Shown: positions 1-10,854 of the stretch, piece by piece
How the letters are laid out: each line of letters opens with the position of its first letter
Position numbering within the stretch: position 1 is the stretch's first letter
Assembly (NCBI RefSeq): GCF_963675165.1
Contig: NC_087377.1
Coordinates: 7,891,122-7,955,121 of the forward strand
Length of the DNA: 64,000 nt
Direction of reading: 5' to 3'
Source: Halichondria panicea
Taxonomy: Eukaryota; Porifera; Demospongiae; Suberitida; Halichondriidae
Position numbers and translations under genes: made by a program
Notes under the pieces: generated by a model
Database searches by the model: none
What the model saw: only the letters and a program-made list of their open reading frames with translations
Told to the model about the DNA's origin: nothing

Positions 1-536
1 CTTTAGTGACCCTGTTCCATTGTTTCTGGACCTGGTACAGGATCACTTCAGTTATAAGTAACGCATGTGCAAGTTCTGTTCAAGCTACATTTTGCTCGCT
101 TTTATTAGACAACGAAGCTTTAACACCGAAAGCTGCCACTATTAGAAGTACTGACTTGTTGTGTGGAGGCTACCCATGCTGTAAACGCAGTGCTAGAGCA
201 TCCAGGTAAGCAGACCCAGTCACAAGCTTTTTAGCTTTTGCTCGTTTTTATTTGACAACAAAGGTTTAACATGAAATTCTGCCACTATTAAAATTAATAA
301 CTTGTTGTATGAAGGCTATCCATGCTGTAAACGCAGTGCCATGGCATGCAGGTGAGTAGACTCACACATTACAAACAAACAAACAGACCAACGGACTACT
401 ATACCCGTGGCCGCCCACGCGCGCCTCGGGTAACAAACCAACAGACTACTATACCTGTGGCAGCCCACGCGCCTCGGGTAACAAACAGACAGACTACTAT
501 AACCCGTGGCCACCCACGCGCCTCGGGTTAACAAAT
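1..536 (+). repeat. Dispersed repeat R1, copy A (5' truncated by window edge)
   Basis: The first 220 bases match 37941-38160 almost base for base, and the family recurs in reverse at 17690-18215 and 51215-51443 and partly at 44980-45140. The left end of the family, seen at 37646, carries a short hairpin (GCACTTTAGTGC). The right end carries the GTGGCCGCCCACGC segment that is tandemly repeated here. No terminal inverted repeats or coding capacity were seen, so the class is unknown. Confidence 0.85.
371..530 (+). repeat. Minisatellite, three units of about 48-60 bp, at the right end of R1
   Basis: Three consecutive units each contain AACAAAC..., GACTACTATA, CCGTGGCCGCCCACGCG and CCTCGGGT with few mismatches. 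The R1 copy at 38300-38377 has a single unit preceded by a (CAAA)n run, so the array expanded in copy A. Confidence 0.85.
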
Positions 537-690
537 GCCATAGACTAGGATCTACAACTGTAGTAACCACAGACCGTGCTCAGTGGCGTGTACAATGGGG
601 GGCTTTGGGGGCTTGAGCACCCCCCTGTCCTCCCAGACAACCATGAAATATCACTCAGTAGCTAGCTAGCTAACTGTGCAGCTCCAGAGA

Positions 691-1083
691 TACAGGGTTT
701 TGCAGAATCTTTGAAATAGAGGGTGTAGAGCGTTCCTTATATGGATATCTAATGTTTACACATTGAGGTGTCATATACACATTGTGGTGAAATGCCAAGT
801 CTGATTGGGAAGCAAAATTCAAAAACAAAATGGCTTTTTCTTGTGAAAAAAGCTGACCAAGGGGATATAAGGTGGAGAATAGTGCATCAGACAGAGCTGC
901 TTGGACTGTCTTATCAAAGTGTTGCTGAGAATCTTCAAGTTGATCCATCAACTGTTTGGAATAGTGCATTGTTGACATGCTGACTAAGATCTACAACTTT
1001 ATGGTTGACCACAGATAACCTTATAAGGAACGCTCAACGCAAAACGCTTTTTTGTGGATATTGCAGATTCTGCAAAACCCTGT
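691..1083 (+). mobile_element. Non-autonomous Tc1/mariner-like element, copy 1, with transposase HTH remnant
   Basis: Terminal inverted repeats start ACAGGGTTTTGCAGA and lie between TA dinucleotides, the usual target duplication of Tc1/mariner elements. A second copy lies in reverse at 20634-21030. Inside, 768-983 reads through a short peptide whose segment LGLSYQSVAENLQVDPSTVW resembles the N-terminal helix-turn-helix of IS630/Tc1-type transposases. The DDE catalytic part is absent, so this is a deletion derivative of an autonomous element. Confidence 0.8.
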
Positions 1084-2375
1084 ACATGCAGCTCTATCTC
1101 ATTGACACAACGACAAGTCATGATCTACCACGCCCAATTGAGCATGCGCAATCAGTATTGCCATTCCAATGGTTATGTAATGCTAAATAGCTGATCAAGA
1201 TCCTCTGCACTCTCCCAGTCACCTCTTGCTCCACTGAGAGATACTGAGAAGCAATGACTAACACCAGAATGACTGGACATCCCCATTGCAGTGATTGACC
1301 AGTTTGCTAGGATGTACCCCAGGAGAATAGTGCATGGAGATCCTACAAGATGACTGACTCATAATTATCACGCTATGAGATCCCATTTGAGTGTATTTAG
1401 CAGGGAACTATGAGCTATAGTACCGGTACTATAGATTGCTCTGGACTACAAACTACAACATTGTATTGTCATTTACAAGAAGATACACATGTAATAACAT
1501 AAAAACTAGTGTTCAAGCTGGCGCTGTGCTAATGCCTCTCGCCATGTTTTTGCTTTCGCTCAAAAGTATTAGAGTGTTATCTATAATGAATTTTATATTA
1601 AAGTTAGCTTATCTATATAAAGTCACTGAGAAGAAAAGACTTATTTACATGCATCTATTGTAAGTTATTATTTTTTGTATTATGTGGCTTACCAGGACAT
1701 CAAGAAAGAAGAAAATTGATTCTTCCAGGATCTGTAGTTCAGTGTATATAATATCTAAGAAGAAAAGACCTGTGTACATGCATATTGTTATCTATATTGT
1801 TATATGGTAGTGTTTTGTGGCTTACCAGGCCCTCAAGACAAAGATGATTCTGCCAGGAGGATCTGGATCTGGATCTTGGATATTATTTTCTCACACATGG
1901 GGAATGAGCGCGCATGCGCATTACATCCACAGGAATAATTAAAGGGTGTGTCCAAAGAGATCAATTTTACAAATGGCTACTGTACTGCTAGCTAGCTGTT
2001 TTAACAGATATTTTCTGAGTATTGTAGCTAACAAAAAGCTAGCGCTTTAGTGCAAGGCTAACTCATATGTTGAATAGAAAGTTTGTGCGGACAGATGATG
2101 CTATGAAAGATTCTGAAGAGACTGCAACAGCCTTCAATGTGAGTCAAACTAGCCATAACTCGAGAAAGAAGCTTTAGTTTGCTAATCCACGAATCAAAAT
2201 CCAAGAGAACGTGGCTAGAAGCCTATAGAAGCTGTTAGTTTTCGTCGCATTGTAACCGTTGAGCAGTTATAGCTGGAATACACACACACACACACAGACA
2301 GACACACACACAGTCAGCTTTACCGTATCCCTCGTGCGGCTACGCCTCGAGGCATAATTACTGTAGCTAGATGCT
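1084..2375. other. Non-coding stretch with a local duplication and a CA microsatellite
   Basis: No gene was recognised. A segment of about 130 bp starting AAGAAAAGAC is present twice, near 1629-1730 and 1757-1855, each followed by GTGGCTTACCAGG. A (CA)n tract lies at about 2279-2314. At 581 a CAGTGGCGTG end just upstream of this stretch looks like a lone hAT-like terminus. Confidence 0.5.
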
Positions 2376-2647
2376 TTAGGCCACTCCAAGTGACACTCTG
2401 GTTTCTGGTCCTGAAGTTTTTCTAATTGCATGCGGGCGGGCGGCTTTTCTCATTATGTCATTATCAATTTCACCTCATTATTTTGCAAATGAATATCATT
2501 ATCACACTATTTTGTACCACATGGACCATTCTGCGCATGCGTAGTAGAAATAATGAGATAGAAATCCAATAATGAGATAGAAATCCAAGAATAAAATCTG
2601 ATGCGGGCGGTGGACCAGAAACCAGAGTATCACTTGGAGTGGCCTTA
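2376..2647. mobile_element. MITE with terminal inverted repeats of about 35 bp
   Basis: The left end AGGCCACTCCAAGTGACACT is matched by the reverse complement of the right end, ending GAGTGGCCTTA, with a few mismatches over about 35 bp. A GCGGGCGG motif follows inside each end. No open frame is carried. The target duplication is not clear. Confidence 0.75.
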
Positions 2648-3300
2648 TCTAGTAACATAGTAACAGAACTATAGAATAGAAGAGAGAAGCTCTAGAGGAG
2701 AATAGTAGGAGCTGCTCTTTTCTTGGGCAGTGTGCTGTACTTTTTTTGCTGCAAGGCTGCATGGGGGAGGAGCTGGATGTATGAAAGATGCGCCGCAATA
2801 AATGAGGGGGCGTAAAATCGCGCGCGCGGCCCCAATTTTTTCTGTATTCTTGAGCACCCTCCTGCTTCAATCTCTAGAAACGCCCCTGGTGCTCTATTAT
2901 TCTGTGGTTGGCATTTTTGGAACAGTTTGGTAGTTAGAGCACGGCTGGGGTAGTTAGAGCACGGTTGGTGGTCAAAATAATTGATTTTTAAGCCATCGAA
3001 TTTTATAATAGCTACAACTGCTCCATGGTTGCAATGCGAGTACAGCTAAGTGATTCTATAAGCTTCTAGCAATGCTATCTTGCTAACAAAGGCTTTATTC
3101 TCGAGTAAAGGCTAGTTTTGCTTACCAGTACGTTGAAGGCCATTGCACTCTCCAGAATTAGAAATAGCAAAATCTTTTCGTAGAAGGTTGCTATTCTACT
3201 TAGTAGTTAGCTCTATACTAGAGCCGATAGCTATTGGTAGCTGCAAGAAGCTAAAAACTACAAACCAGTTAATGCACTGTTTTACGCTCGTGCTCAATGG
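2648..3300. other. Non-coding stretch
   Basis: No gene was seen. It contains a doubled GGTAGTTAGAGCACGG motif near 2928-2962. Bases about 3040-3250 are similar to 63640-63800 (ACTTAGTAGTTAGCTCT and TAGCTATTGGTAGCTGCAAG), marking another dispersed repeat. Confidence 0.5.
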
Positions 3301-3398
3301 ATATTATTGGCCTCGCGGAAGTTCTCGAAGCATCATGTAGCACTCGGCTTCGCCTCGAGCTACATAAGCTTCTCGAACTTCCGCTTGGCCAATAATAT
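3301..3398. repeat. Near-perfect palindrome, 40-bp arms
   Basis: Arms 3301-3340 and 3360-3398 pair through ATATTATTGG/CCAATAATAT and GGAAGTTCTCGAAG/CTTCTCGAACTTCC with a loop of about 19 bp. It would form a strong hairpin in DNA or RNA and is probably a tiny foldback element. Confidence 0.8.
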
Positions 3399-3427
3399 AG
3401 CAGGGGCTATCCTAGGATTCAGCAGAG

Positions 3428-4184
3428 ATACAAAAGAAAGGGGATTGGAAACGACCGCCCACGCCCTATGTAAAAGGACTGACATCCGGTGAAGCACTCC
3501 GTGTAATTATTGCGCTCGCAAATAATTACATGGAAAAGTTTTATATCCCTGGTTTCTAGCTCTCCTATCCACTAGAGATCACTCAGGGCCTGGGAGATAC
3601 TTGAGAGAAGTAAGCTTATACCACTGACAAGCTCTAAGTCCGTTGTCTTTACTCTGTTTCCAATTTTTTTGAGTTTAGCTTGAATTACTCTATGTCAACT
3701 TTTCTCTGTCCCTCCTGTGAAGTCAAAACAGCAAAGGACATTGCTTGACTTGGTTATTATGTATCTAAGTGCTACATAGAATGGCTTCATGCTATAAATA
3801 AGCTGTACTGTTCATAAACGTTTGCAGTATAGTCCTTCAAACTGCTTTAGTATACTTTTAGACACGCCACGGGCCTGTCCCTCCTACGACTTCATAGTAA
3901 AGGCTATTTCTTCTTGCATAGCATTTATTTGTCTAGTAATAGTGGCTGCATGGCTTAGTCGACTTTTTAGAGCTAAATTCTCTTTACTTTTTAGAAAAAT
4001 CAACATTAAAAATGATCAATTTCACTGTTTCTATGTACAGCACATTGTAGAGCAGTCAAGACTGGTAATGAGCATGCTGACTATAAATATAATCCTTTGT
4101 AGTTTTAGCCACGCCCTATAACGCGGAATGCTTCACGCAAAAATTTCATAAAAATTTCGTTTCCAATCCCCTTTCTTTTGTATG
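3428..4184. mobile_element. M1-family MITE with 27-bp perfect inverted repeats
   Basis: The first 27 bases, starting ATACAAAAGAAAGGGGATTG, are the exact reverse complement of the last 27. The core GGGATTGGAAACG also marks the ends at 8558, 10118, 48335, 49212 and 50229, which defines the family. The interior has no convincing coding frame. Confidence 0.85.
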
Positions 4185-5152
4185 GAGGTGCTCATTGAGC
4201 GCGAAGCGCGCCGCAAAATTTAAACCACGCCCACTTCGGGGAAGTCACGCCCCTTTTGTCGGCAACGCCCACTGTTTTCTAGATGGTGCACAGTACAACA
4301 TCAGCAAGTCAAGAATGTTTATGACCAGAAGCTCAATTCGCCTGGGATGGCAAACTCTAGCCAACTCTTCTTAAGGTATGTCAAATGTCAATGCAATCAT
4401 GTCTAGTCTACTCTGTGTAAATGTAGAAGTGTAAGTGATGATAAACGTTTGTTCCTTTGCTTGATCTGACGACAGTCTTGATTCTTTTCTTTTCAGGCCA
4501 CTAAAAGATTGATCAGCTTACCAGGAGGTGACAGGCAGCGTACAAAGTATGACCACCAGTACCTTGATGTTGAGGAAAAGAGACTTTGTAGTTTACATTG
4601 CAAACATTGATTATTATTAATTTATTGTACATACATGTAGGCTTAATTATATAATTATACTATACATTCATGTACCTCATGTACCTGGATCCAAGAACCT
4701 TGTCGTGCTGCATGTTGTGAAGCAATCAAGTGTTCTATGTGTTTGATACAGCAAACCACTTCCTGCTGCCTAGCCTTATTATTGAGCCCCTCCCCACTCT
4801 TTACTAGTTCCCATGGATATCCCAGTAACGATCGAAGAAAAGTAAGTTTTTTAGGCCAGCTTAGCTAGCTAGCTAGATCTAACTGGTATAAAGTTATTGT
4901 AACTATCACTATTAAGCTGTAGATAGCTGCAGTAAGTGTAGCTTCCTTCTAGCCAGCCAGTGATGGTTGAACTATCTACTTGAGCTTCTCTGAGTCTGTA
5001 TAGGGTGCTGGAGCACCAGAGTCTGGATGGGGGTGCTGGAGCACCCTAAGCACCACCCTGTGTACGCCCCTGATCCATAGAGCACTCGCAACCGTGCATT
5101 AACTAGTACTTAAATTCCTAAGGTCTTGCCGTGAAAAGGACTATTGCTCTAG
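4185..5152. other. Non-coding stretch, possible decayed exons
   Basis: No gene is supported. A segment ending TTCTTAAG before GTATGT (about 4374) and one starting after TTTTCAG (4498) look like splice sites, but the peptide they would join is short and unrecognised. Near 5065-5080, CTGTGTACGCCCCTG resembles a lone hAT-like end. Confidence 0.35.
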
Positions 5153-5941
5153 CTCTGTAGCTAGCTATAGCTGTAGGGTCCGCAATGGGAAAAATAAAAG
5201 TGAACTATCAGTCTCAAACTTCTGCTGTATACTCTAGTACATGATAGCAATACAGCAGCTGCACCTTTAAATTCCAGTTTCCGTTACTCTTTTTCTTGCA
5301 GTGGTGCTCTTTAATTTACAAAATTTGCCTGAAAGTTCAAAGGTCATAGCAGGCTCTAATAAGGCCATGCAAAGTCAATTTGTAGTTTCTAATGTTCAAT
5401 GTGACACTGGGGTTCAATTATGGGATGCATACACTAATTAAAATATAAACACCCTCCCCGCCAGATGGTAAGCAATGAGGAATTCATTTGATATTTGATA
5501 TATGAACTACTTAGGCTTAGTACTTTCTGAAAACCATATGCGAGACTTGCAAATTCAACAACATTACAAGTAAATTATCAAAATGCTTGACCTACTATAT
5601 GCTGCTAGCCTTGAAATACCTACCTGTGAGAATCTTTGCTCGGTTTATATGTGATGTATATGCCCCCAGTTAATTCAGTAATCGATCCAGTGCAAAAGTT
5701 AGTATGATAGTTGATCAGATTGTTCAAAAATGACACTTTATTAGAGCCTGCTATGACCTTTGAACTTTCAGGCAAATTTTGTAAATTAAAGAGCACCACT
5801 ACAAGAAAAAGACGGAAACTGGAATTTAAAGGTGCAGCTGTATTGCTATCATGTACTAGAGTATACAGCAGAAGTTTGAGACTGATACGTTCACTTTTAT
5901 TTTTCCCATTGCGGACCCTACAGCTATAGCTAGCTACAGAG
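5153..5941. repeat. Long inverted repeat, arms about 205 bp, spacer about 375 bp
   Basis: Arm 5153-5362 (CTCTGTAGCTAGCTATAGC to CTCTAATAAGG) is the reverse complement of 5738-5941 with few mismatches. Bases 5944-6001 repeat the outer part of the right arm directly. It is likely a foldback transposon. The spacer shows no gene. Confidence 0.85.
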
Positions 5942-6676
5942 AAACAGCAGAAGTTTGAGACTGATACGTTCACTTTCATTTTTCCCATTGCGAACCCTAT
6001 AATAGCTGTCCGTCCGTCTAGTAGCTAACTAATTATGAGCAAGCAAATTAACTCAAGAATACTGACTAATCTTGTAAGTAAAGCATGCATTGTGTCACTG
6101 TCATACCTTTTATATACTACCGGCTTTGAAGCTCAGGCTGTTCGTATATTAAACCGAAATTGGATAATTATTACAGGTGCTGTGGGCTATTTATATTGCT
6201 CAGATTGGCTCAAAGCTAAAAGGTGAGTGAGGCTAGATATACCCCTAGTCTAGGTACATTAGATGTGCAAGTAGTGTAATTTGTGTATTGTGCATTGTTC
6301 AGGTTCCCTGTTTGCAGTATTCATACTGCTATTTTTTGTTAACCTTTGCATTTGTTGCTATAATACGACATATTTTCACAGTAAATTGTGTGTGACCCTT
6401 TAGCTCAGTGAAATTAATGTTCATAGCGTTTCTAATTACGCGCAAGTGGTATCATTAGCCTCCTTCATTGCACTGCTACTGACTGCTTGCGCATGTGCAA
6501 AACATAAAATTTATCGGAGAAAATATCCTAAAAGTCATACACAGAGCTATATAAATTATATAGCTATGTATATATGTATATAGCCAGCTAGAGACAGAGC
6601 TATAGGTTTGTTGTAAAGCTATTTTCTTTCTGACACCTCATTTTTGTGGCCATTTGGGACACAGCACACTACTTAG
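5942..6676. other. Non-coding stretch, leads into a broken M1 copy
   Basis: An open frame at 6035-6226 followed by a GTGAGT donor-like site has no recognisable product. From about 6480, the GCTTGCGCATGTGC and GAGACAGAGCT text is shared with 27880-28060. Bases 6652-6676 (GTGGCCATTTGGGACACAGC) are the M1 interior interrupted by the element at 6677. Confidence 0.45.
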
Positions 6677-7552
6677 CAGTGGCGTAGGAAGATTTTTTGC
6701 AAGGGGGGGGCTTACAGTAGTTTGGCCACGCCCTCCCCAACTTTGTATTCGACTGAAAGAGACTGGAATTCGAGACTAGGCTCATACTGTCATAGATCAA
6801 TCATTATCTCTGTGGTAGATCTATCACTTTGCACTTTAGACTTTTGAAACCTAGCCCATTATGAAATAATCACGTAATTTACAGTTTAATAGCATGCAGC
6901 CAGCCAGCATGCTGTACTGTAGCTTAGCTAGCTCAACAGTTCAAGCCAGAGGAGGTACGACAAGCGGTTAAGTTCACGTGGCTGTTATTTCTTGATTGAG
7001 GCAAGAAAGACAAAAAAGTCGTTAAAAATACATTCCAATGACGACATTCAACTGGTGGCAAGTAAGCGCCATAAAGAGACAAGTTTAGAGCATAAAACTC
7101 AGTGAATTTGTTGCTGGCTAGTAGCTAGAGTTTTACAAGTACAGATTAGATTTGTTGTACGAACCAAGGCTCAGATGTTGGCAGTGATCCTATCCTGAAT
7201 GCAGGCACAGAATACTTATTAAATACTCTAAAACAGAATTACACTAAAAACAATAATATCTCAAAATCTAAGTGGTGGTTGAAACTGGTTGAAAAGCTAT
7301 TTCACATCAGTATAAGCAATCAACCAGCCTGATCTTAGAAACATCAAGTGTATTTCGAAAGATACACGCCAAACCAAATCCACTATCAAAGTACACAGTC
7401 TTGAATGATATTCATGCACAAGTTAATGAGATTCTTGATCCTTTTGGCTGGTCATGTGACCGTGTCGTACCTCCTCTGAGTTCAAGCTAAACATTGCTCT
7501 CCAACAAGGGGGAGCTCCAGCCCCTGGAGCCACCCCACTTCCTACGCCACTG
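6677..7552. mobile_element. hAT-like non-autonomous element, 5-bp target duplication
   Basis: Perfect 15-bp ends CAGTGGCGTAGGAAG and its complement lie between direct CTTAG repeats (6672-6676, 7553-7557). CAGTGGCG-type ends are typical of hAT elements, although hAT duplications are usually 8 bp. It sits inside an M1 copy and is itself interrupted by another element at 6947-7478. It carries no transposase. Confidence 0.8.
6947..7478. mobile_element. Inverted-repeat element nested in the hAT-like element, 8-9 bp target duplication
   Basis: Ends CAGAGGAGGTACGAC and GTCGTACCTCCTCTG are flanked by AGTTCAAGC on both sides (9 bp, or 8 bp if one base belongs to the end). A related truncated copy in reverse lies at 49321-49703. 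An 8-9 bp duplication fits hAT or Mutator-like elements. No transposase is present. Confidence 0.75.
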
Positions 7553-8267
7553 CTTAGTATTAGCTTTATCATAGGTGCTATAGGATGACAAGCATGAAAA
7601 AGTGCTTTCTAGCTACTTCAAGTCACAAAAATCAAGATTATATTTTCTTAATTTCCAAATGATACTCACTATCAGGGGGCATAATTATGTATGTATAAGG
7701 GTCTTTGCATTAGACACAATAAGTTTCCCGGGTTTTCGCAGGAGTTTTAAAGGCGAAACACGGATGGTTTCAGCATACGTGTTTCCCCGCGGTTTTAATC
7801 GAGGCTTACTTCCAACGTGGGGGTCTAAACCATGATAATTGTTTTTGCTGCATGTAAAATGTCGATCCATGAGCAGTTTTGCTGCTAAACGTCAACTTCA
7901 TCAACTACTTGTGGCCATTTGGGACACAGCACACTACTTAGACAGAATCCTATAGCTACATGTATGTTATAGTACGTATTTAGCTAAACTAACACAAGCA
8001 TGAAAAATGCTCTGTGTTAGACTAGCTACTTCACAACAATCAGGATCATATTTTTTCATTTCCAAATGATACTTACCATCGAGGGACACTTGGAGGGGTC
8101 TTTGAGACGCATGCATAAGACTCAATAAGTTTTCCGGGAAAGTTATTATCAAGTTCCCGAGGTAAAAGCGAAACACAGATTGTTTCTGAGCTACCACATA
8201 GAATTCATTGTGGAAGCATCACGTGAACCACTTCCGTTGCCAATCCCTCTCTATTCAACCTATATGG
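7553..8267. mobile_element. Two fragmentary M1-family copies in tandem
   Basis: GTGGCCATTTGGGACACAGC occurs at 6652 and again at about 7911, each followed by the same downstream text (AAGCATGAAAAA, TTTCCAAATGATACT, AATAAGTTT, GGCGAAACACGGAT and similar). The second ends with the family end CCGTTGCCAATCCCTCTCT near 8235-8267. The reverse complement of the same interior is at 49704-50229. Confidence 0.7.
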
Positions 8268-8557
8268 TTTTACTGAGCATAATTATACGATGTTATCCAA
8301 AGCCCCCCGGATACCGGAGTGATCAAGATTTAACGCATGTGCAAGCAGTCAATACCAGGCCCACTTCTGATGAAGTGTGACCTGGGATTGATAAGGTGGC
8401 ATATTTTTGCGGATGTTATTTCAATTAGAGTAAAATCGAAAAATAATTGTACTGGAAAATACAATGATACGCACCACTAGCCTCGATCCCAGGTCGCACT
8501 TGATCAGGGAAGTGATAATAGAAGCGCCAAATTCACTAAATTGTTACTTGTGTCGAG
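8268..8557. other. Short non-coding stretch with partial TAGCCTCGA-type element ends
   Basis: CAATACCAGGCCCAC...GTGACCTGGGATTG (about 8349-8393) and TAGCCTCGATCCCAGG (about 8481) resemble the small palindromic elements at 30430-30486 and 31490-31535. No gene was seen. Confidence 0.45.
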
Positions 8558-10118
8558 GCATAGATAGTAGAGGAAGGGGATTGGAAACACAGGCAATTAG
8601 CACTATTTCACACGGACCGTCCTCAATTATAGCCGCGACCATGGATGCAGCTTAAAGTGCTGAGCTTGCAATAAACTTTTTGTGCACTAATGCACTAATG
8701 GAAGTTTATGCTAAACTAAAAGCTTAAGCAAGCTTACAGTGGTTTTCCTTACCTTTGCAGGCTATACTGCAAGAGCACTGCAACCACAATGTAGTAAATA
8801 TAGTATTTTGGTTGGCTTCTGTTATGATTGTTAGTAACAAGCCAACAAAATTACTTGCTATGGCCTGCAAAATGCAAACTGTAACTGGTTTTAATTTGGC
8901 AATTTCAAAACTGCCAAATTAGTGGACCTAATTGCTGTAGTAGCCTAAGACGTCAAATTAAAAATCGCCAAATTCTAATAGCTCACTCGCCAAATAATTA
9001 TAATAGCCGCTAAATGTTCCAGGTGTCTCATATTTTGTCTGACTGAAGTGATGGTAGCTCAGCTAACTTGTTGCTTGGTTCATTGTGGCTAAAACTTGTA
9101 TGCATAGCTATAGGGAGCGGAGGGCCTATATTTACTAGGCTCAAAATTGGATATTTCCGAAAGCAGCTTGTTGACCTCAAGCATTATAATTATAGAAGGA
9201 GTGCTGTGAAAGTAGAGTAGTAACCCCTTGAGTTGTGTGAAAAGTCTGCAATAGCCAGTATTTTACCCATCATTGATTTTTGTGATGTGTGGGTGGACTA
9301 AAATAACACAGACAGGTAATCAGTACATTGTGGTTGCAGTGCTCTTGGAGTATAGCCTGCAAAGGTATGGAAAACCACTGTATGATCATGCATAGACAAC
9401 AATGAACAATCAATAAAAGGTATAAGCATGATCTAAACATAATTATACATGAATTATCAATGTTCTTCCAGTGATTTCTCAGTCCAAGTTCTTGCCACAC
9501 ATCGACACTGCGGTGACAAAATCAGAGCATGAATAGTGATTTTCAAAATCTAATGGATTGGAAGCAATAATATGGGCATTGATCTTTAATATTGCCGAGT
9601 CTCGAATATAAACTCAGCTTAGTTATGGAGATGCTACCCCGCAAAGATGGCTAGTGGAAATCAACAAATCGGTCAATAACTCGAGAAGTATGATATCCCT
9701 ACTTCCAATATATAGCTGAAGCAATAAACTACCATCATGTACTACTACTGTGATCATTCATTTACAATAGATGCAATTCATAAGTCAGTTCTTACCCCAC
9801 AAATAAAAAGAAGAAGCTAAGTGTTGTAAAATCTTCAAATTTTGTGTGCTACCAAAGAGTGAACATGACTTCTAGCTAGTAATAATGTTTCATTTTGTAC
9901 CTAGCCATGCCTCAAGACAAATTTTAGGGCTATTCATACATTTACTTACCTAGTATCCTCTCATTTGCTTCTTTTCAAAAGCTTCTCTTGACCTCAAAAC
10001 CAGTAAAATCACACCTCAAGGTGTCATAGGTTGCCACGCGCACGGTCCCAGAGGCCTTACATTGCAAGCATAAGCTCACGTGATCCCGTTTCCAATCCCC
10101 TTCCTCTACTATCTATGG
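8558..10118. mobile_element. M1-family element with 5-bp target duplication
   Basis: The ends (CATAGATAGTAGAGGAAGGG / complement) match over about 30 bp and are flanked by TCGAG on both sides (8553-8557, 10119-10123). The interior is non-coding and is enlarged by a separate element at 8737-9380. With 48335-49212 it shows that this family makes 5-bp duplications. Confidence 0.85.
8737..9380. mobile_element. TA-target MITE nested in the M1 element
   Basis: The ends CAGTGGTTTTCCTTACCTTT and the complementary right end share about 57 bp with few mismatches and lie between TA dinucleotides (8735-8736, 9381-9382), as for Tc1/mariner-type elements. It contains no transposase. Confidence 0.8.
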
Positions 10119-10854
10119 TCGAGGGTAAGCTCACGACTGCATGCAAGCTGCAGAACTAAAAAATGCTAGAGTGCATAGTGACTATTGCTGTTGCTGAGTC
10201 AGCTTATTTTGTTCTTGCGCTATGTTATGCTTATAAGCCACCAACTGTGAAATTAATAATAATGCTGTTTGAGTTTAGAACTATTTCGAAAGGACCTTTG
10301 TTTATTTTGCTGTGGTGCTTAGCTAATTAGAAAGCACATGGACTGTACTCTTCCGATGGCCTCAAAAAATTCTTTAAAGCAGTAAACGTGCAGAAAGAAC
10401 GCATGCCATTGAATATAGTCTCACAAGCCACGCTCGTTCACACGAAGGGTTTGGCAACAGTGTGCACGTCCCCAGTGGAATTTAACCCAGTCCAGTTAAA
10501 TTATATGGAATAAGCTCTGAATTGTTTATGTTGCAAATAAAAGAAAGAGTTGTACAGAAAATAAATGGCCGATTAACAGTTGACTTGTCCTGTTGGAAAT
10601 GTGGTGTGTAGTGTTAGAAATCGTTTTATGTGAGATTATTCTCTTTTATGTCTGCAGGAACTAAACTAACATGTTAGGCATATTGATTTATTAAATTGCG
10701 ATAGCTATTTAATCAATGAGACACTCAAGCTAGCGTTATTTATATGCATGTACAGTGTAGTATATACCTGCTTCTGTTATAACAATGCAAATTTTAAATA
10801 TAGGTGTAAAACCGTACCGTAATAATTGTTTCTTGTACATGTACCTATATACAG
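10119..10854. other. Upstream region of the first receptor gene
   Basis: No exon with a signal peptide and a phase-1 donor, which the gene at 10855 needs, could be recognised here. It may lie beyond the elements to the left or be missed. A short frame at 10163-10330 starts with text shared with 30854-30880, so it is repeat-derived. Confidence 0.4.

Noticed and set aside
371-530. Three regular repeats that could look like a CRISPR array
   Set aside because: There are only three units without unique spacers, they lie at the end of a dispersed repeat, and the window is eukaryotic.
4248-4610. Possible terminal exons of a gene (splice-like sites at 4374 and 4498)
   Set aside because: Joining them gives a short peptide that stops six codons later. 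No homologue or partner exon was seen.
6035-6226. 63-codon frame followed by GTGAGT
   Set aside because: It lies between repeat remnants, matches no family, and has no partner exon in a fitting phase.
10785-10854. ATG at 10785 as the start of the first receptor
   Set aside because: The reading frame is open, but TATACAG at 10848-10854 is a good acceptor, the phase matches the other receptor, and the leader is not a convincing signal peptide.
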